Below are positions 43,160-52,252 of a stretch of DNA of 64,000 nucleotides, in pieces (positions within the stretch are counted from its first letter, which is position 1; each line of letters opens with the position of its first letter). Location of the stretch: positions 1-64,000 of the forward strand of contig CAYPKW010000001.1 in the NCBI GenBank assembly GCA_964411425.1. The letters run 5' to 3'. The notes below the pieces were generated by a model. The model saw only the letters and a list, made by a program, of their open reading frames with translations, made no database searches and was not told the origin of the DNA. The position numbers were made by a program, and so were the translations under genes. The DNA comes from CAYPKW01 sp964411425. Lineage in GTDB: Bacteria > Pseudomonadota > Alphaproteobacteria > Dongiales > Dongiaceae.

Positions 43160-44539
43160 ATGTACACGTCGCGTCTGTTAGGTTTCATCGCAACCGCTTT
43201 GCTGCTGCTGGCGCTGTCGGCGGCGGCGTGGCGGCCGGCCTCGGGCGCCGAGGTGCTGCGCACCGCCGGCGAGCCGATCGTGATCGAAGTGAACGAGGGC
43301 CATCTGGTGCGCATCGACGCGCCCGCGACCGCCGTCTTCGTCGCCAATCCCGAGATCGCCGACGTGGCGGTGAAGTCGCCGCGTCTCATCTACGTGTTCG
43401 GCAAGAAGGCGGGCGAGACCACGCTCTACGCGGTCGACGAGCAGGAGCAGATACTGCTGAACGCCTTGGTGCGGATCACTCACAACCTGTCGGGTCTGCA
43501 ACAGGCGTTGGGCGACCTGCTGCCGCAGGCCGAAGTGGAGGCGCAATCGATGGACGGCGGCCTGGTGCTGTCCGGCGCGGTCGCCACCGCGGTCGAGGCC
43601 GAGGACGCCCGGCGGCTTGCCACCCGCTTCGTCGGCGAGGGCGGCGAGGTCATCAGCCGGCTGAGCGTGACCGCCGCCAATCAGGTCAACCTGCGCGTGC
43701 GCATCGCCGAAGTTTCCCGCGACGTGGTCCGCCAGCTCGGCATCGACTGGTCGATCGCCGGCGACCCGGGCGGCATCAACTTCGGCCTGATCACCCGCAG
43801 CTTCCCGGTTTTTGCCGCCGAATTCGGCATCGACCAATCGACCGACTTGCTCAGTCTCAGCGCCAGTGCGCTCGGCATCGATTTCGACTCCTTCATCAAC
43901 GCCTTGGAGACGGAGAACCTGATCACCGTGTTGGCCGAACCGAACCTGACCGCGCTGTCGGGCGAAACCGCGAGCTTCCTTGCCGGCGGCGAGTTCCCGA
44001 TTCCGGTGCGGCAGGAGCAGAGCACCACCATCGAGTTCAAGAAGTTCGGTGTCAGCCTCTCCTTCACCCCGACCGTGCTGTCGGAGAAACGCATCAGCCT
44101 GCGCGTCCGTCCGGAGGTGAGCGCGCTTTCCGACGCCGGCGCCGTGGTGGTAGAAGGGTTCAACGTCCCGTCCCTCACCGTGCGCCGCGCGGAGACCACG
44201 GTGGAGCTCGGCAGCGGCCAGACCTTCGCGATCGCCGGGCTGATCAGCACCGACTTCGGGCAAAGCTTCAGCGAGGTGCCCGGTCTCGGCGACATTCCGA
44301 TCCTGGGCGAGCTGTTCAAGTCGGAAAAGTTCGAACGCGGCGATACCGAACTCGTCATCCTGGTGACGCCCTACATCGTGCAGCCGGTCTCCGACCAGCG
44401 CCTGGCGCTGCCCACCGACACCACGACCGGGCCGGAGGGCAGCCAGCGCCTGTCGCTCGGCAGCACCGGACAGCCGCTGTCGGGCGCCGCCGGCGCTCCC
44501 GCCGGGTTGGTCGGCCCGGTCGGCTTCGTCATCGAATAG
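43160..44539 (+). CDS. cpaC: Flp pilus secretin CpaC/RcpA
   Basis: Outer-membrane secretin of 459 residues that forms the export pore. A signal peptide (residues 1-30, ending near ASGAEVLR) precedes an N-domain (VNEGHLVRIDAPATAVFVAN), a BON-like domain (about 105-175, QALGDLLPQAEVEAQSMDGG) and a secretin domain (about 180-410) with the signature VPGLGDIPILGELFKSEKF. The gene starts 13 bp after cpaB. No separate pilotin is obvious; the CpaD lipoprotein follows. Confidence 0.94.
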   Translation: MYTSRLLGFIATALLLLALSAAAWRPASGAEVLRTAGEPIVIEVNEGHLVRIDAPATAVFVANPEIADVAVKSPRLIYVFGKKAGETTLYAVDEQEQILLNALVRITHNLSGLQQALGDLLPQAEVEAQSMDGGLVLSGAVATAVEAEDARRLATRFVGEGGEVISRLSVTAANQVNLRVRIAEVSRDVVRQLGIDWSIAGDPGGINFGLITRSFPVFAAEFGIDQSTDLLSLSASALGIDFDSFINALETENLITVLAEPNLTALSGETASFLAGGEFPIPVRQEQSTTIEFKKFGVSLSFTPTVLSEKRISLRVRPEVSALSDAGAVVVEGFNVPSLTVRRAETTVELGSGQTFAIAGLISTDFGQSFSEVPGLGDIPILGELFKSEKFERGDTELVILVTPYIVQPVSDQRLALPTDTTTGPEGSQRLSLGSTGQPLSGAAGAPAGLVGPVGFVIE

Positions 44540-44553
44540 GAAGGAGCCACGCC

Positions 44554-45210
44554 ATGCACGCGTCCCGAATCGCCCGCTTCTCCTGGCTCGTGACGCTCCT
44601 CGTGCCGCTCGCGATCGCCGGCTGCACGGACAGGAGTTACGTCACCTACGCCGGCTGGCGCCAGTTGGCACCGCGCCCGCAGGTCCAGGTGAGCCAGGTT
44701 CCGGTGCGCCACGCCGTGGTCTTCCCGGCCGGGGCCAGCGAGTTCAGCATGGTCGAGCGCGAGGCCATGCAGCGCTTCCTCGCCCGCAATGGCGTCCGGC
44801 CCGGCGCCCGCGTCACGCTGTCGGCCGCCGGCGCGCCGGCGCTGGTCGATCCCCGGCTGGCGGCGGTGCGCGACGAACTCGGCCGCCTTGGCGTCACCGC
44901 CATGGCCACTGGCCTCGGCGAGGCCGAGCCGGAGGCGGACGAGATCATCGTGACCGCCCAGGTGGTGGCGGTCCTGCCGCCGGAATGTCCGGGCTACAAC
45001 GCGCCCATCGTGTTCGATTTCGAGCGGCGCCCGATCCTGAACACCGGCTGCGCCAACGCCGCCAATCTCGGCCACCACGTGGTGAACCCGATGGACCTGG
45101 TCGCCGGGCAGCCGCTGGCGGCGGCCGACGGCGAGCAGACCATGCCCGGGATCCAGCGCTACCGCTCCGGGCAGGTGACCCCCTTGGATGAGGAGACGAC
45201 AACCCAATGA
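44554..45210 (+). CDS. cpaD: CpaD pilus assembly lipoprotein
   Basis: Outer-membrane lipoprotein of 218 residues with the lipobox AIAGC (about Cys23). CpaD-family features include VRHAVVFPAGASEFS and the C-terminal CANAANLGHHVVNPMDLVAGQP, with a conserved cysteine pair around PECPGYN and NTGCAN. It probably helps the secretin assemble. The ATG at 44554 has GGAG eight bases before it. Its stop overlaps the cpaE start by 4 bp. Confidence 0.88.
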   Translation: MHASRIARFSWLVTLLVPLAIAGCTDRSYVTYAGWRQLAPRPQVQVSQVPVRHAVVFPAGASEFSMVEREAMQRFLARNGVRPGARVTLSAAGAPALVDPRLAAVRDELGRLGVTAMATGLGEAEPEADEIIVTAQVVAVLPPECPGYNAPIVFDFERRPILNTGCANAANLGHHVVNPMDLVAGQPLAAADGEQTMPGIQRYRSGQVTPLDEETTTQ

Positions 45211-46451
45211 ACACGGTGACCAACCTGCACGATGCCGACCTCCTCGCCTCTCGCCGCGAGCCGCGGCTCAGCGGCGCCGAGGCGGTCGACTGTCTCGCCA
45301 TCATCAACGATAACCAGACGCTCGAGCTGATCGGCGCCGTGTGCGAGCCCCGCTTCCCGCTCCTCAAGGTGCGCGACGGCGGCAGCCGCGAGGCCATGGA
45401 AATTCTGGCCGGCAGCAGCCCGCCGAACGTCCTCATCCTGGACGTCAGCGATACGCCGAAGCCGCTCACCGCGATCATGCCCATCGTGGCCACCTTCGCC
45501 GACGGCACGAAGATCATTGCCATCGGCTCGGTCAACGACATCGGCCTGTACCACGAGATGATCGAATCCGGTGCGATCGAGTACCTGGTCAAGCCGGTCG
45601 GCGAGAAGGCGCTGTTGGCCGCGTTGGCGCGGCTCGAGGCCAAACCGGCCGACGAGCCCAGGCCGGCCGCCGAATCGCCGGCCAAGCGCAACGTCGTCGC
45701 CGTGCTGGGCACGCGCGGCGGCGTGGGCAGCAGCACGGTCGCCGTCAACTGCGCCTGGCTGATCGCCAACGAGCACAAACAGCGCACGACGCTGCTCGAC
45801 CTCGATCTGCAAAACGGCACCGTGGCGCTCGCCCTCGACGTCGAGCCGACTCGCGGCCTGCGCGAGGCGTTGGAGAACCCGGCGCGCATCGACAGCCTGT
45901 TCATCGGCAGCGCGGCGGTGAAAGTCGGCGAGCGCTTGTCGATCCTGGCCGCCGAGGAAGGCCTGGCGGACGACATGCGGTTCGATTCAACGGCGATCGA
46001 CCTGCTGATCGAGGAGCTGCACCGCCACAGCGATTGCATCGTGATCGACGTGCCGCGCACCATGAGCGCCGCGCGCGGTCGCGTCTTGGCCGCCGCCACC
46101 GACGTGATCGTGGTGAGCGACCTCAGCCTGGCCGGCCTCAGGGATGCGATCAGGCTGCATGGCGCCGTGCAGAAGAGCGCGCCAGAGGCTCGCATCCGCT
46201 TCCTCGTCAACCGGGCCGGCGCCAAGGACGCCATCGCGAAAGCCGAGTTCGAGAAGGCGCTCGGCCGCAAGGTCGACTTCATGATGCCGGAGGACAACAG
46301 GTTGCTGGTCGCCGCCGCGAACAAGGGCAAACCCATCGCGGCCTTGGGCGGCGGCGGCAAGATCGGGCCGGTGATGCGCGCGCTGGTCGCGACGATGTTC
46401 GCGCCGGACAGCGCCAAGAAGCCCAAGGGATTTTGGCGCCGCAGCCGATAG
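45207..46451 (+). CDS. cpaE: CpaE/TadZ-type pilus localisation ATPase
   Basis: Cytoplasmic protein of 414 residues that places the pilus at a cell pole in related bacteria. Residues about 25-145 form a receiver-like domain (VLILDVSD, then YLVKP). Residues about 165-400 form a MinD/ParA-type ATPase with a deviant Walker A (GTRGGVGSST) and LLDLDLQNGTVALAL. In Caulobacter CpaE localises to the pole before the pilus appears. It sits between cpaD and cpaF, 9 bp before the latter. Confidence 0.92.
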   Translation: MNTVTNLHDADLLASRREPRLSGAEAVDCLAIINDNQTLELIGAVCEPRFPLLKVRDGGSREAMEILAGSSPPNVLILDVSDTPKPLTAIMPIVATFADGTKIIAIGSVNDIGLYHEMIESGAIEYLVKPVGEKALLAALARLEAKPADEPRPAAESPAKRNVVAVLGTRGGVGSSTVAVNCAWLIANEHKQRTTLLDLDLQNGTVALALDVEPTRGLREALENPARIDSLFIGSAAVKVGERLSILAAEEGLADDMRFDSTAIDLLIEELHRHSDCIVIDVPRTMSAARGRVLAAATDVIVVSDLSLAGLRDAIRLHGAVQKSAPEARIRFLVNRAGAKDAIAKAEFEKALGRKVDFMMPEDNRLLVAAANKGKPIAALGGGGKIGPVMRALVATMFAPDSAKKPKGFWRRSR

Positions 46452-46460
46452 CGCACGGTC

Positions 46461-48140
46461 GTGAACCAGATTTCTCCTCGCACCGGCCCGCCGACCACGC
46501 CGCCCGCGGCGGGCCATGCAGCGCCGGCGGGTCCTGCCCTCGACCGGGAGCGCACCCAGCAGCTGGTCGAGACCATGCGTCCGATCATCCTGGAACGCCT
46601 GGGCGCGCAGGGCGCGGGGGCGTTGTCGCGCCAGTCGTTGGCGCTCAAGGTGGGCGAGATCTCCATCGATCTCATGGAGCAGGCGAATAGCGAACTCAAT
46701 TTGCTCGAGCGGCGAAGCCTGATCTCGAGCTTGATCGACAGTGTCGCCGCCACGCTCGCTGCCGTGCCGTCCGAATTGCGCGGCACGTCGGTATCCGTGC
46801 TGGCGGATGGGCCTACGGCTCTCTTGAGCCAGGCGCAGCGCGCGTTCGCGGCGAAGCAAGCCGATGCCCTCAATACCGCCAACCGCGCCACCGTCGAAGA
46901 CGCCAAGCGCCGGGTGCAGCCGATCGTAGTCCAGCGCATCGATGTGGGCGCCGCGGCGAAGCTCGAGCGCGAGGAACTTCGCAACCAACTCGGCGAGCTG
47001 GTCAACGAGATCCTCCGCGAGCAGAAGCTGCATCTGAACCAGCGCGAGCAGACCGGCGTCGTCGATCTGCTGCTGGACGACATGCTGGGACTGGGGCCGC
47101 TCGAACCGCTGCTGGCGGACGACACGATCAACGACATCATGGTCAACGGCCCGCACCAAGTCTACATCGAGCGCGCCGGCAAGCTGGTGTTGACCGACGT
47201 CAAGTTCCGCGACCACACCCACGTCATGAACATCGCCAGCCGCATCGTGTCGCAGGTCGGCCGGCGCGTCGACGAATCGTCGCCGCTGTGCGACGCGCGC
47301 CTGCTGGACGGCAGCCGCGTCAACATCATCATCCCGCCGCTCGCCCTCGACGGCGCCAGCATCTCGATCCGCAAGTTCGCCAAGAAGGGCCTCACCCTCG
47401 ACCTCATGGCGCGCCAGCGCAACTTCTCCGAGGCGGTGGCCACCGTGCTGAAGATCGCCGCGCGCAGCCGCCTCAACATCCTGATCTCGGGCGGCACCGG
47501 CTCGGGCAAGACGACCCTTCTCAACGCCATGTCGCAACTCATCGACCAGGGCGAGCGCATCGTCACCATCGAGGACGCCGCCGAACTGCAGCTCCAGCAG
47601 CCGCACGTGGTACGCCTGGAGACCCGCCCGCCCAACCTCGAAGGCCACGGCGAAGTCGCCATGCGCGACCTGGTGAAGAACGCCCTGCGTATGCGCCCCG
47701 ACCGCATCATCCTGGGCGAGGTGCGCGGCGCCGAGGCAGTCGACATGCTACAGGCCATGAACACCGGCCACGACGGCTCGCTCGGCACGGTCCACGCCAA
47801 TCGGCCGCGCGAGGCGCTGACCCGTCTCGAAAACATGGTCGGCATGGCCGGCATCAACCTGCCGGCCAAGGCGGTCCGTACCCAGATCGCGGCCGCCCTC
47901 GACCTCATCATCCAGGTGGCGCGCATGCGCGACGGCATGCGGCGCGTCACGCATGTGACCGAGGTGGTCGGCATGGAAGGCGACGTGATCACGACGCAGG
48001 ACCTGTTCACCTACGAATTCGAGGGCGAGGAAGCCGACGGCCGGCTGCGCGGCACGTTCCGGTCTTCCGGCCTGCGCCCGCATTTCACCCCGAAGGCGGC
48101 CTATTACGGCCTCGATCGTCCACTTCTGGAAGTGTTATGA
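46461..48140 (+). CDS. cpaF: CpaF/TadA-type secretion ATPase
   Basis: Motor ATPase of 559 residues. The Walker A motif SGGTGSGKTTLLN is near residue 343 and the Walker B region RMRPDRIILGEVRG near 415, with the Asp box ERIVTIEDAAEL between them and HANRPREALTRLENM downstream. The N-terminal about 180 residues are longer than in many CpaF proteins and include helical stretches with LNLLERRSLISSLIDSV. The GTG start is near the cpaE stop. An alternative internal start would remove part of the extension, so the exact N-terminus is not certain. Confidence 0.92.
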   Translation: MNQISPRTGPPTTPPAAGHAAPAGPALDRERTQQLVETMRPIILERLGAQGAGALSRQSLALKVGEISIDLMEQANSELNLLERRSLISSLIDSVAATLAAVPSELRGTSVSVLADGPTALLSQAQRAFAAKQADALNTANRATVEDAKRRVQPIVVQRIDVGAAAKLEREELRNQLGELVNEILREQKLHLNQREQTGVVDLLLDDMLGLGPLEPLLADDTINDIMVNGPHQVYIERAGKLVLTDVKFRDHTHVMNIASRIVSQVGRRVDESSPLCDARLLDGSRVNIIIPPLALDGASISIRKFAKKGLTLDLMARQRNFSEAVATVLKIAARSRLNILISGGTGSGKTTLLNAMSQLIDQGERIVTIEDAAELQLQQPHVVRLETRPPNLEGHGEVAMRDLVKNALRMRPDRIILGEVRGAEAVDMLQAMNTGHDGSLGTVHANRPREALTRLENMVGMAGINLPAKAVRTQIAAALDLIIQVARMRDGMRRVTHVTEVVGMEGDVITTQDLFTYEFEGEEADGRLRGTFRSSGLRPHFTPKAAYYGLDRPLLEVL

Positions 48141-49156
48141 ACGAACTCGTCAACCGCATGATGCAAAGCGGCGTCAGCCTGCCGGAGGTCCTCGGCCTCA
48201 TCGGCGTGCTGTTTCTCGTCGTCACGCTGCTCTTCTTCGTCACCACCAGCATGGCCGCCGCCGGCCGGCATCACCAGCGGCGCATGGCGCGGGTCCAGCA
48301 GCGCCCGATCCAGACGCTGGAGAAGGCCTCCAAGGTCAGCGTGCGCCGCACCACTGCGCACAGCTCGATCGCCATATTCGACCAGTTGATCCGGATTTTC
48401 CTGCCCAATGCGGCCAAGCTGCGCGCGCGCCTCGATCGCACCGGCCACAAGATCTCGATCGGTCAGTATCTGGTCGCATCGTTCGTCGTCCTGGCGGTCG
48501 TATCGCCCGCGGTGGCGTTCGCCCTTTCGGTGCCGATTCTGGCGGCGCTGCTCGTCGGCGTCGCCGCCGGCGCGGCCCTTCCTTATCTCACCGTCCTATT
48601 CCTCGGCGCCCGGCGCGTGCGCAAGTTCGTCGACTTTTTCCCCGAGGCGATCGACCTCATCGTGCGCGGCCTGAAGTCCGGTCTGCCGGTCGGCGAATCG
48701 ATCAAGGCGGTCGGCCGCGAGATCGCCGATCCGGTCGGCACCGAGTTCCGGCTGATCAGCGATTCGCTCAAGTTCGGCATGACGCTCGGCGACTCCCTCG
48801 CGGCGGTGCTGCCGCGCGTCGATTCGCCGGAATACCGTTTCTTCCTGATCTCCTTGGCGATCCAACAGGAGACCGGCGGCAACCTCGCCGAAACCTTGGA
48901 GAACCTGAGCCACGTGATCCGCCGGCGCCGGCAGATGCGCCTCAAGATCAAGGCCTATTCCTCGGAAGCCAAGGCCAGCGCCTATATCATCGGCGCACTG
49001 CCGTTCCTCATGTTCGGCATCATTCTGACGCTGAACTACGAATACGGCAGCCAACTGTTCACCGACCCGCGCGGCACGGTGGGGATCGTGATCGGCCTGG
49101 TCTCGTACGTCATCGGCATCGGCGTCATGTGGAAAATGATCAAGTTCGAGATCTGA
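48137..49156 (+). CDS. tadB: Tad platform protein TadB
   Basis: Polytopic inner-membrane protein of 339 residues with a type II secretion system F domain (DFFPEAIDLIVRGLKSGLPV and QQETGGNLAETLENLSHVIR). N-terminal and C-terminal hydrophobic segments flank it (GLIGVLFLVVTLLFFVTT and VGIVIGLVSYVIGIGVMW). The ATG at 48137 overlaps the cpaF stop. TadB and TadC together form the platform under the pilus. Confidence 0.93.
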   Translation: MNELVNRMMQSGVSLPEVLGLIGVLFLVVTLLFFVTTSMAAAGRHHQRRMARVQQRPIQTLEKASKVSVRRTTAHSSIAIFDQLIRIFLPNAAKLRARLDRTGHKISIGQYLVASFVVLAVVSPAVAFALSVPILAALLVGVAAGAALPYLTVLFLGARRVRKFVDFFPEAIDLIVRGLKSGLPVGESIKAVGREIADPVGTEFRLISDSLKFGMTLGDSLAAVLPRVDSPEYRFFLISLAIQQETGGNLAETLENLSHVIRRRRQMRLKIKAYSSEAKASAYIIGALPFLMFGIILTLNYEYGSQLFTDPRGTVGIVIGLVSYVIGIGVMWKMIKFEI

Positions 49157-49158
49157 AC

Positions 49159-50127
49159 ATGGAACTCCTGCTCCCCGCCGGCGTGGCGCCGGCCGACGCA
49201 ATCACCTTCGGCGCGGCGGTGTTCGCCTTCTTCGCGGTGATCCTCGTCTGGAACGGATTGCTGGCGCGTCCCACCGGGGGCCGGCGCGTCAAGGAACTGG
49301 CGGCGCGGCGCGAGGAGTTGCGCCGGGGCATCCTGGCGCCGGTCCGTCGGCGCAAACGCGACAACGCCGCCAATCTCATGCGCGGCTTCGTGCAGAAACT
49401 CCATTTGCAGCGCACCTCGCGCACCGAGGCCATGACGCTGCGCCTGGCACGGGCCGGCTGGCGCACCGGCGACGCCATGATCCGCTACCTGTTCTTCAAG
49501 GTCGCCTTGCCCGTGGTGCTGGGCATCCTCGCCTTCATGTACTTCCACGTCGCCGGCGCCTACGACCTGCCGGCGCTGGGTCGGATCGGCGCCGTCGCCA
49601 CGGCGATCGTCTTGGGCTTCGCCATGCCGGACCTCTTCGTCAGGAACGCCATCAACAAGCGTCGCGAAAAGGTTCGAAAGTCGCTGCCGGATGCCCTCGA
49701 CCTCATGGTGATTAGCGCCGAGGCGGGGCTCAGCCTCGATGCGATGCTGAAGCGTGTGGCCGGGGAGTTCGGCCGCAGCGGCCCCGCGCTCGCCGACGAG
49801 CTGGCGCTCACGTCGCTCGAGTTGGGCTTCCTGCCCGACCGACGCCAGGCGCTGCAGAATCTGGCCAAGCGCTGCAATCAGGTGGCCGTCCGCGGTCTCG
49901 TCAACAGCCTGCTGCAATGCGAGAGGTACGGCACGCCGCTGGCGCAGGCGCTGCGCGTGCTGTCGAACGAATACCGCGAAGAGCGCATGTTGAGGGCGGA
50001 GGAAAAGGCGGCGCGGCTGCCGGCCCTGCTCACCGTGCCGATGATCCTCTTTATCCTGCCGCCGCTGTTCGTCGTGCTGCTCGGCCCGGCGGTCCTGCGC
50101 ACCATGGACGCGTTCAACAACTTGTAA
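49159..50127 (+). CDS. tadC: Tad platform protein TadC
   Basis: Polytopic inner-membrane protein of 322 residues, paralogous to TadB. The T2SSF domain shows SLPDALDLMVISAEAGLSLD and YGTPLAQALRVLSNEYREER. The start at 49159 is two bases after the tadB stop; an ATG ten codons upstream is in frame but lies inside tadB. No TadD (tetratricopeptide) gene follows in the window, and the next feature is a tRNA on the other strand. Confidence 0.93.
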   Translation: MELLLPAGVAPADAITFGAAVFAFFAVILVWNGLLARPTGGRRVKELAARREELRRGILAPVRRRKRDNAANLMRGFVQKLHLQRTSRTEAMTLRLARAGWRTGDAMIRYLFFKVALPVVLGILAFMYFHVAGAYDLPALGRIGAVATAIVLGFAMPDLFVRNAINKRREKVRKSLPDALDLMVISAEAGLSLDAMLKRVAGEFGRSGPALADELALTSLELGFLPDRRQALQNLAKRCNQVAVRGLVNSLLQCERYGTPLAQALRVLSNEYREERMLRAEEKAARLPALLTVPMILFILPPLFVVLLGPAVLRTMDAFNNL

Positions 50128-50133
50128 CCGAGT

Positions 50134-50209
50134 TGGCGCGCCCGGCAGGACTCGAACCTGCGGCCTACCGCTTAGAAGGCGGTTGCTCTATCCGCTGAGC
50201 TACGGGCGC
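50134..50209 (-). tRNA. tRNA-Arg (anticodon TCT)
   Basis: The minus strand folds into a complete cloverleaf. The acceptor stem is GCGCCCG with CGGGCGC, the D-arm begins GCTCAGCGGATAGAGC, the anticodon stem is ACCGC/GCGGT around loop CTTCTAA with anticodon TCT, and the T-arm is GCAGG-TTCGAGT-CCTGC. The discriminator is G and the terminal CCA is encoded. Length is 76 nt including CCA. Confidence 0.97.
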
Positions 50210-50245
50210 CCGTCGTCTCGTCGATCGCGCAAGCTGTCGACCGCC

Positions 50246-50554
50246 TCAGTGCGTCCAGGGTTCCGTGCGGTCGTAACGGAAGTTGTCGGCATAGCTCTTC
50301 GGCTGCGTTCTGCGGGCCCGCGGCTCTTCCTCGACGGCGTAGCTCCAACCTTGCCTTTCGGCGTGCGCGACCGCCTGCTCGCGGCTGTCGAAATAGAGGC
50401 GCACCTGCTGGGTCGTATCGCGCGAACTGGTCCAACCCATGAGCGGATCGAGCTCGCGCGCACCGTCGGGCTCGAACTCCATGACCCAACGCCGCGTGTT
50501 CGCCCGACCGGACTGCATCGCCGTCTTGGCCGGTCGACGGATTCGCACCCGCAT
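50246..50554 (-). CDS. NDUFS4-like complex I accessory subunit
   Basis: Small protein of 102 residues similar to the alphaproteobacterial and mitochondrial NDUFS4 (18 kDa) subunit of NADH:ubiquinone oxidoreductase. Diagnostic segments are PAKTAMQSGRANTRRWVMEF, DPLMGWTSSRDTTQQVRLYF, FDSREQAVAHAERQGWSYAV and the C-terminal KSYADNFRYDRTEPWTH. The ATG at 50554 gives the family start (MRVRIRRPAK). It lies between two tRNA genes on the same strand. Presence of this subunit is a marker of alphaproteobacteria. Confidence 0.93.
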   Translation of the reverse strand: MRVRIRRPAKTAMQSGRANTRRWVMEFEPDGARELDPLMGWTSSRDTTQQVRLYFDSREQAVAHAERQGWSYAVEEEPRARRTQPKSYADNFRYDRTEPWTH

Positions 50555-50576
50555 TGCCAACCCCGCAATTCGCCGA

Positions 50577-50653
50577 TGGTCGGGGCGACTGGATTTGAAC
50601 CAGCGACTTCCTGCTCCCAAAGCAGGCACTCTACCGGACTGAGCTACGCCCCG
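50577..50653 (-). tRNA. tRNA-Pro (anticodon TGG)
   Basis: The minus strand folds into a cloverleaf. The acceptor stem is CGGGGCG with CGCCCCG, the D-arm GCTCAGTCCGGTAGAGT, the anticodon stem CCTGC/GCAGG around loop TTTGGGA with anticodon TGG, and the T-arm CTGG-TTCAAAT-CCAG region. The discriminator is A, as expected for proline, and CCA is encoded. Confidence 0.97.
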
Positions 50654-50664
50654 CGCGGCAGAAG

Positions 50665-51843
50665 CTATGGATTTCCTCCGGCGATTGCAAGCTGGCGCGA
50701 GGCATGGCGCCACAGCATGACGAGGCCGGCAAGCGCCGCAAGCGGCGCCAACTGCACGTCCGTCGCGCGCGCCACCAGCCAGCTCGCCACCGGCATCGCC
50801 CACAAGATTGCCAAGAGCGCCACTTCGGCGCTCCGCGGGGCCTGCCACGTGGCCGCCAGCCATGCCAGCGGCAGCGCCAGGACCGACAAGTCGTAGTCGT
50901 AGGCATAGGGCGTGGCGAGCGGTAGGCTCAACGCCACCGCCGTGCCCGCCACCGGCAGCGGGGCGCGCGCGCGCCACAGCGTCGCCACCACGCCGAACGC
51001 CGCCAAGGCGCCGATGCCCTGAACGACGTAACCGAGCGGCATGGACGAACCGAGCAGCCGCGCGGCGGCCAGCAAGGTAGGAAAGCGCTCCAGCGGCAGT
51101 CTCTCGGTCTCAACCACCTCCCTGACGAAGGCCAGGTTGTGCGCGAAGGCCGTCCACGGCTCGACGCCGAACGCCGCCAGGCTGGCCGCGGCCAGCGCCG
51201 CCACCGTCACCGCCGCGCCGATGAGCGCCCGCCAGTGCCGGCCCGCCAGCAGCGCCGGCGCCAGCAGCACCGCTATCTGCGGTTTGTAGCTCAGCAGCCC
51301 GAACATCAGCCCGGCGAGCCAGGGCCGGCGCTCCATGGCGACGAGACCGCCGCCCAGGAGGCAGGCGGAGAGCACGCCGTTCTGCCCGCTGATGAGGCTC
51401 TGGGCGACGCCCGGAAACAACAATCCGAGCCAGACGAACCGCTTCGCCACCGCCCACAGCAGAGCGGCGAGCGCCGCCATCGGCACGGCGAGCCACAGGA
51501 CGAGTGCCGCCGCATAGGGCAGCAGCGCCAGCGGCAGCACCGCCAAGAAGAAGGTGGGAGGATAGAACCAGGCGACCGGTTTCACCTCGGCGCCGATGGT
51601 CTCGGACTGCACCTTCTGGATGGTCGCGACGTCATAGGCGTCCGTCGCGCGGCCGGCGAGCGCCAGCTCCGAAGCCGCCCAGAAGGCCAGGAAGTCGCGG
51701 CCGACCGGCTTGCCGCCGGCGTTGACCAGCCCGGGGCCGTGCACATAGAGGGCCGAGCCCAGGCCCATCGCCATATAGAGGAAGCCGACCGCGAACAGCA
51801 GCGGCCGTAGCGCCCCCCACCCGGCCGGCCCACTTTTTGTCAC
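50665..51843 (-). CDS. GT87-like membrane glycosyltransferase (DUF2029)
   Basis: Polytopic protein of 392 residues with around ten membrane segments. The N-terminal periplasmic loop contains GRDFLAFWAASELAL, with an acidic residue where this family of polyprenyl-phosphate mannosyl or arabinosyl transferases has its catalytic Asp. A conserved SLISGQNGVLSACLLGGG segment is typical of DUF2029 proteins. The GTG at 51843 with AGAGG upstream gives a sensible N-terminus; a longer frame to 51972 is open but rich in unlikely residues. The lipid-linked sugar donor is unknown. Confidence 0.75.
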   Translation of the reverse strand: MTKSGPAGWGALRPLLFAVGFLYMAMGLGSALYVHGPGLVNAGGKPVGRDFLAFWAASELALAGRATDAYDVATIQKVQSETIGAEVKPVAWFYPPTFFLAVLPLALLPYAAALVLWLAVPMAALAALLWAVAKRFVWLGLLFPGVAQSLISGQNGVLSACLLGGGLVAMERRPWLAGLMFGLLSYKPQIAVLLAPALLAGRHWRALIGAAVTVAALAAASLAAFGVEPWTAFAHNLAFVREVVETERLPLERFPTLLAAARLLGSSMPLGYVVQGIGALAAFGVVATLWRARAPLPVAGTAVALSLPLATPYAYDYDLSVLALPLAWLAATWQAPRSAEVALLAILWAMPVASWLVARATDVQLAPLAALAGLVMLWRHASRQLAIAGGNP

Positions 51844-51974
51844 TGCCGGGACCTCTTGAGCCGCGCGACATCCTCGGCGCGGCGGCGCGCATGCGCCTCG
51901 CTTCCCGGTGCCGGCGGTGCTAATAGTCGGGCGTGATCGGCAGGTGCCGAGTCGCGCGGCGGAGTCTGGCATTC

Positions 51975-52223
51975 ATGGCGCGCAAGAAGGGGCTGTTCGC
52001 GGCCTTGACCGGCCGGAAGTCGCAGCCGGAGGTGGCAGTCGGCCACCGCTTTAAGAAGCGCGACGCTCCCTGGGTCGTCTGGGAGGTGTCGCTGCTCACC
52101 ACCGGCACCGACGGCATGGCCTATGCGCAAATGGTTCGCGCCGACGATCGCACGATGCGCAAGACCGTGTCGCGGGCGGTGCTGGAGAACGGCGTCGAAT
52201 ACGTTCGGATCCGGGATTTCTAG
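51975..52223 (+). CDS. Small hypothetical protein
   Basis: A basic 82-residue cytoplasmic protein that I do not recognise. It has a Lys/Arg-rich start (MARKKGLFAALTGRKSQ) and the conserved-looking segment RDAPWVVWEVSLLTTGTDGM, then AYAQMVRADDRTMRKTV. The frame is open 14 codons further upstream to 51933. It is 131 bp from the divergent GT87-like gene. Confidence 0.6.
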   Translation: MARKKGLFAALTGRKSQPEVAVGHRFKKRDAPWVVWEVSLLTTGTDGMAYAQMVRADDRTMRKTVSRAVLENGVEYVRIRDF

Positions 52224-52252
52224 ATAGCGTCGCGGCCAGCGCGTGCGACCGT

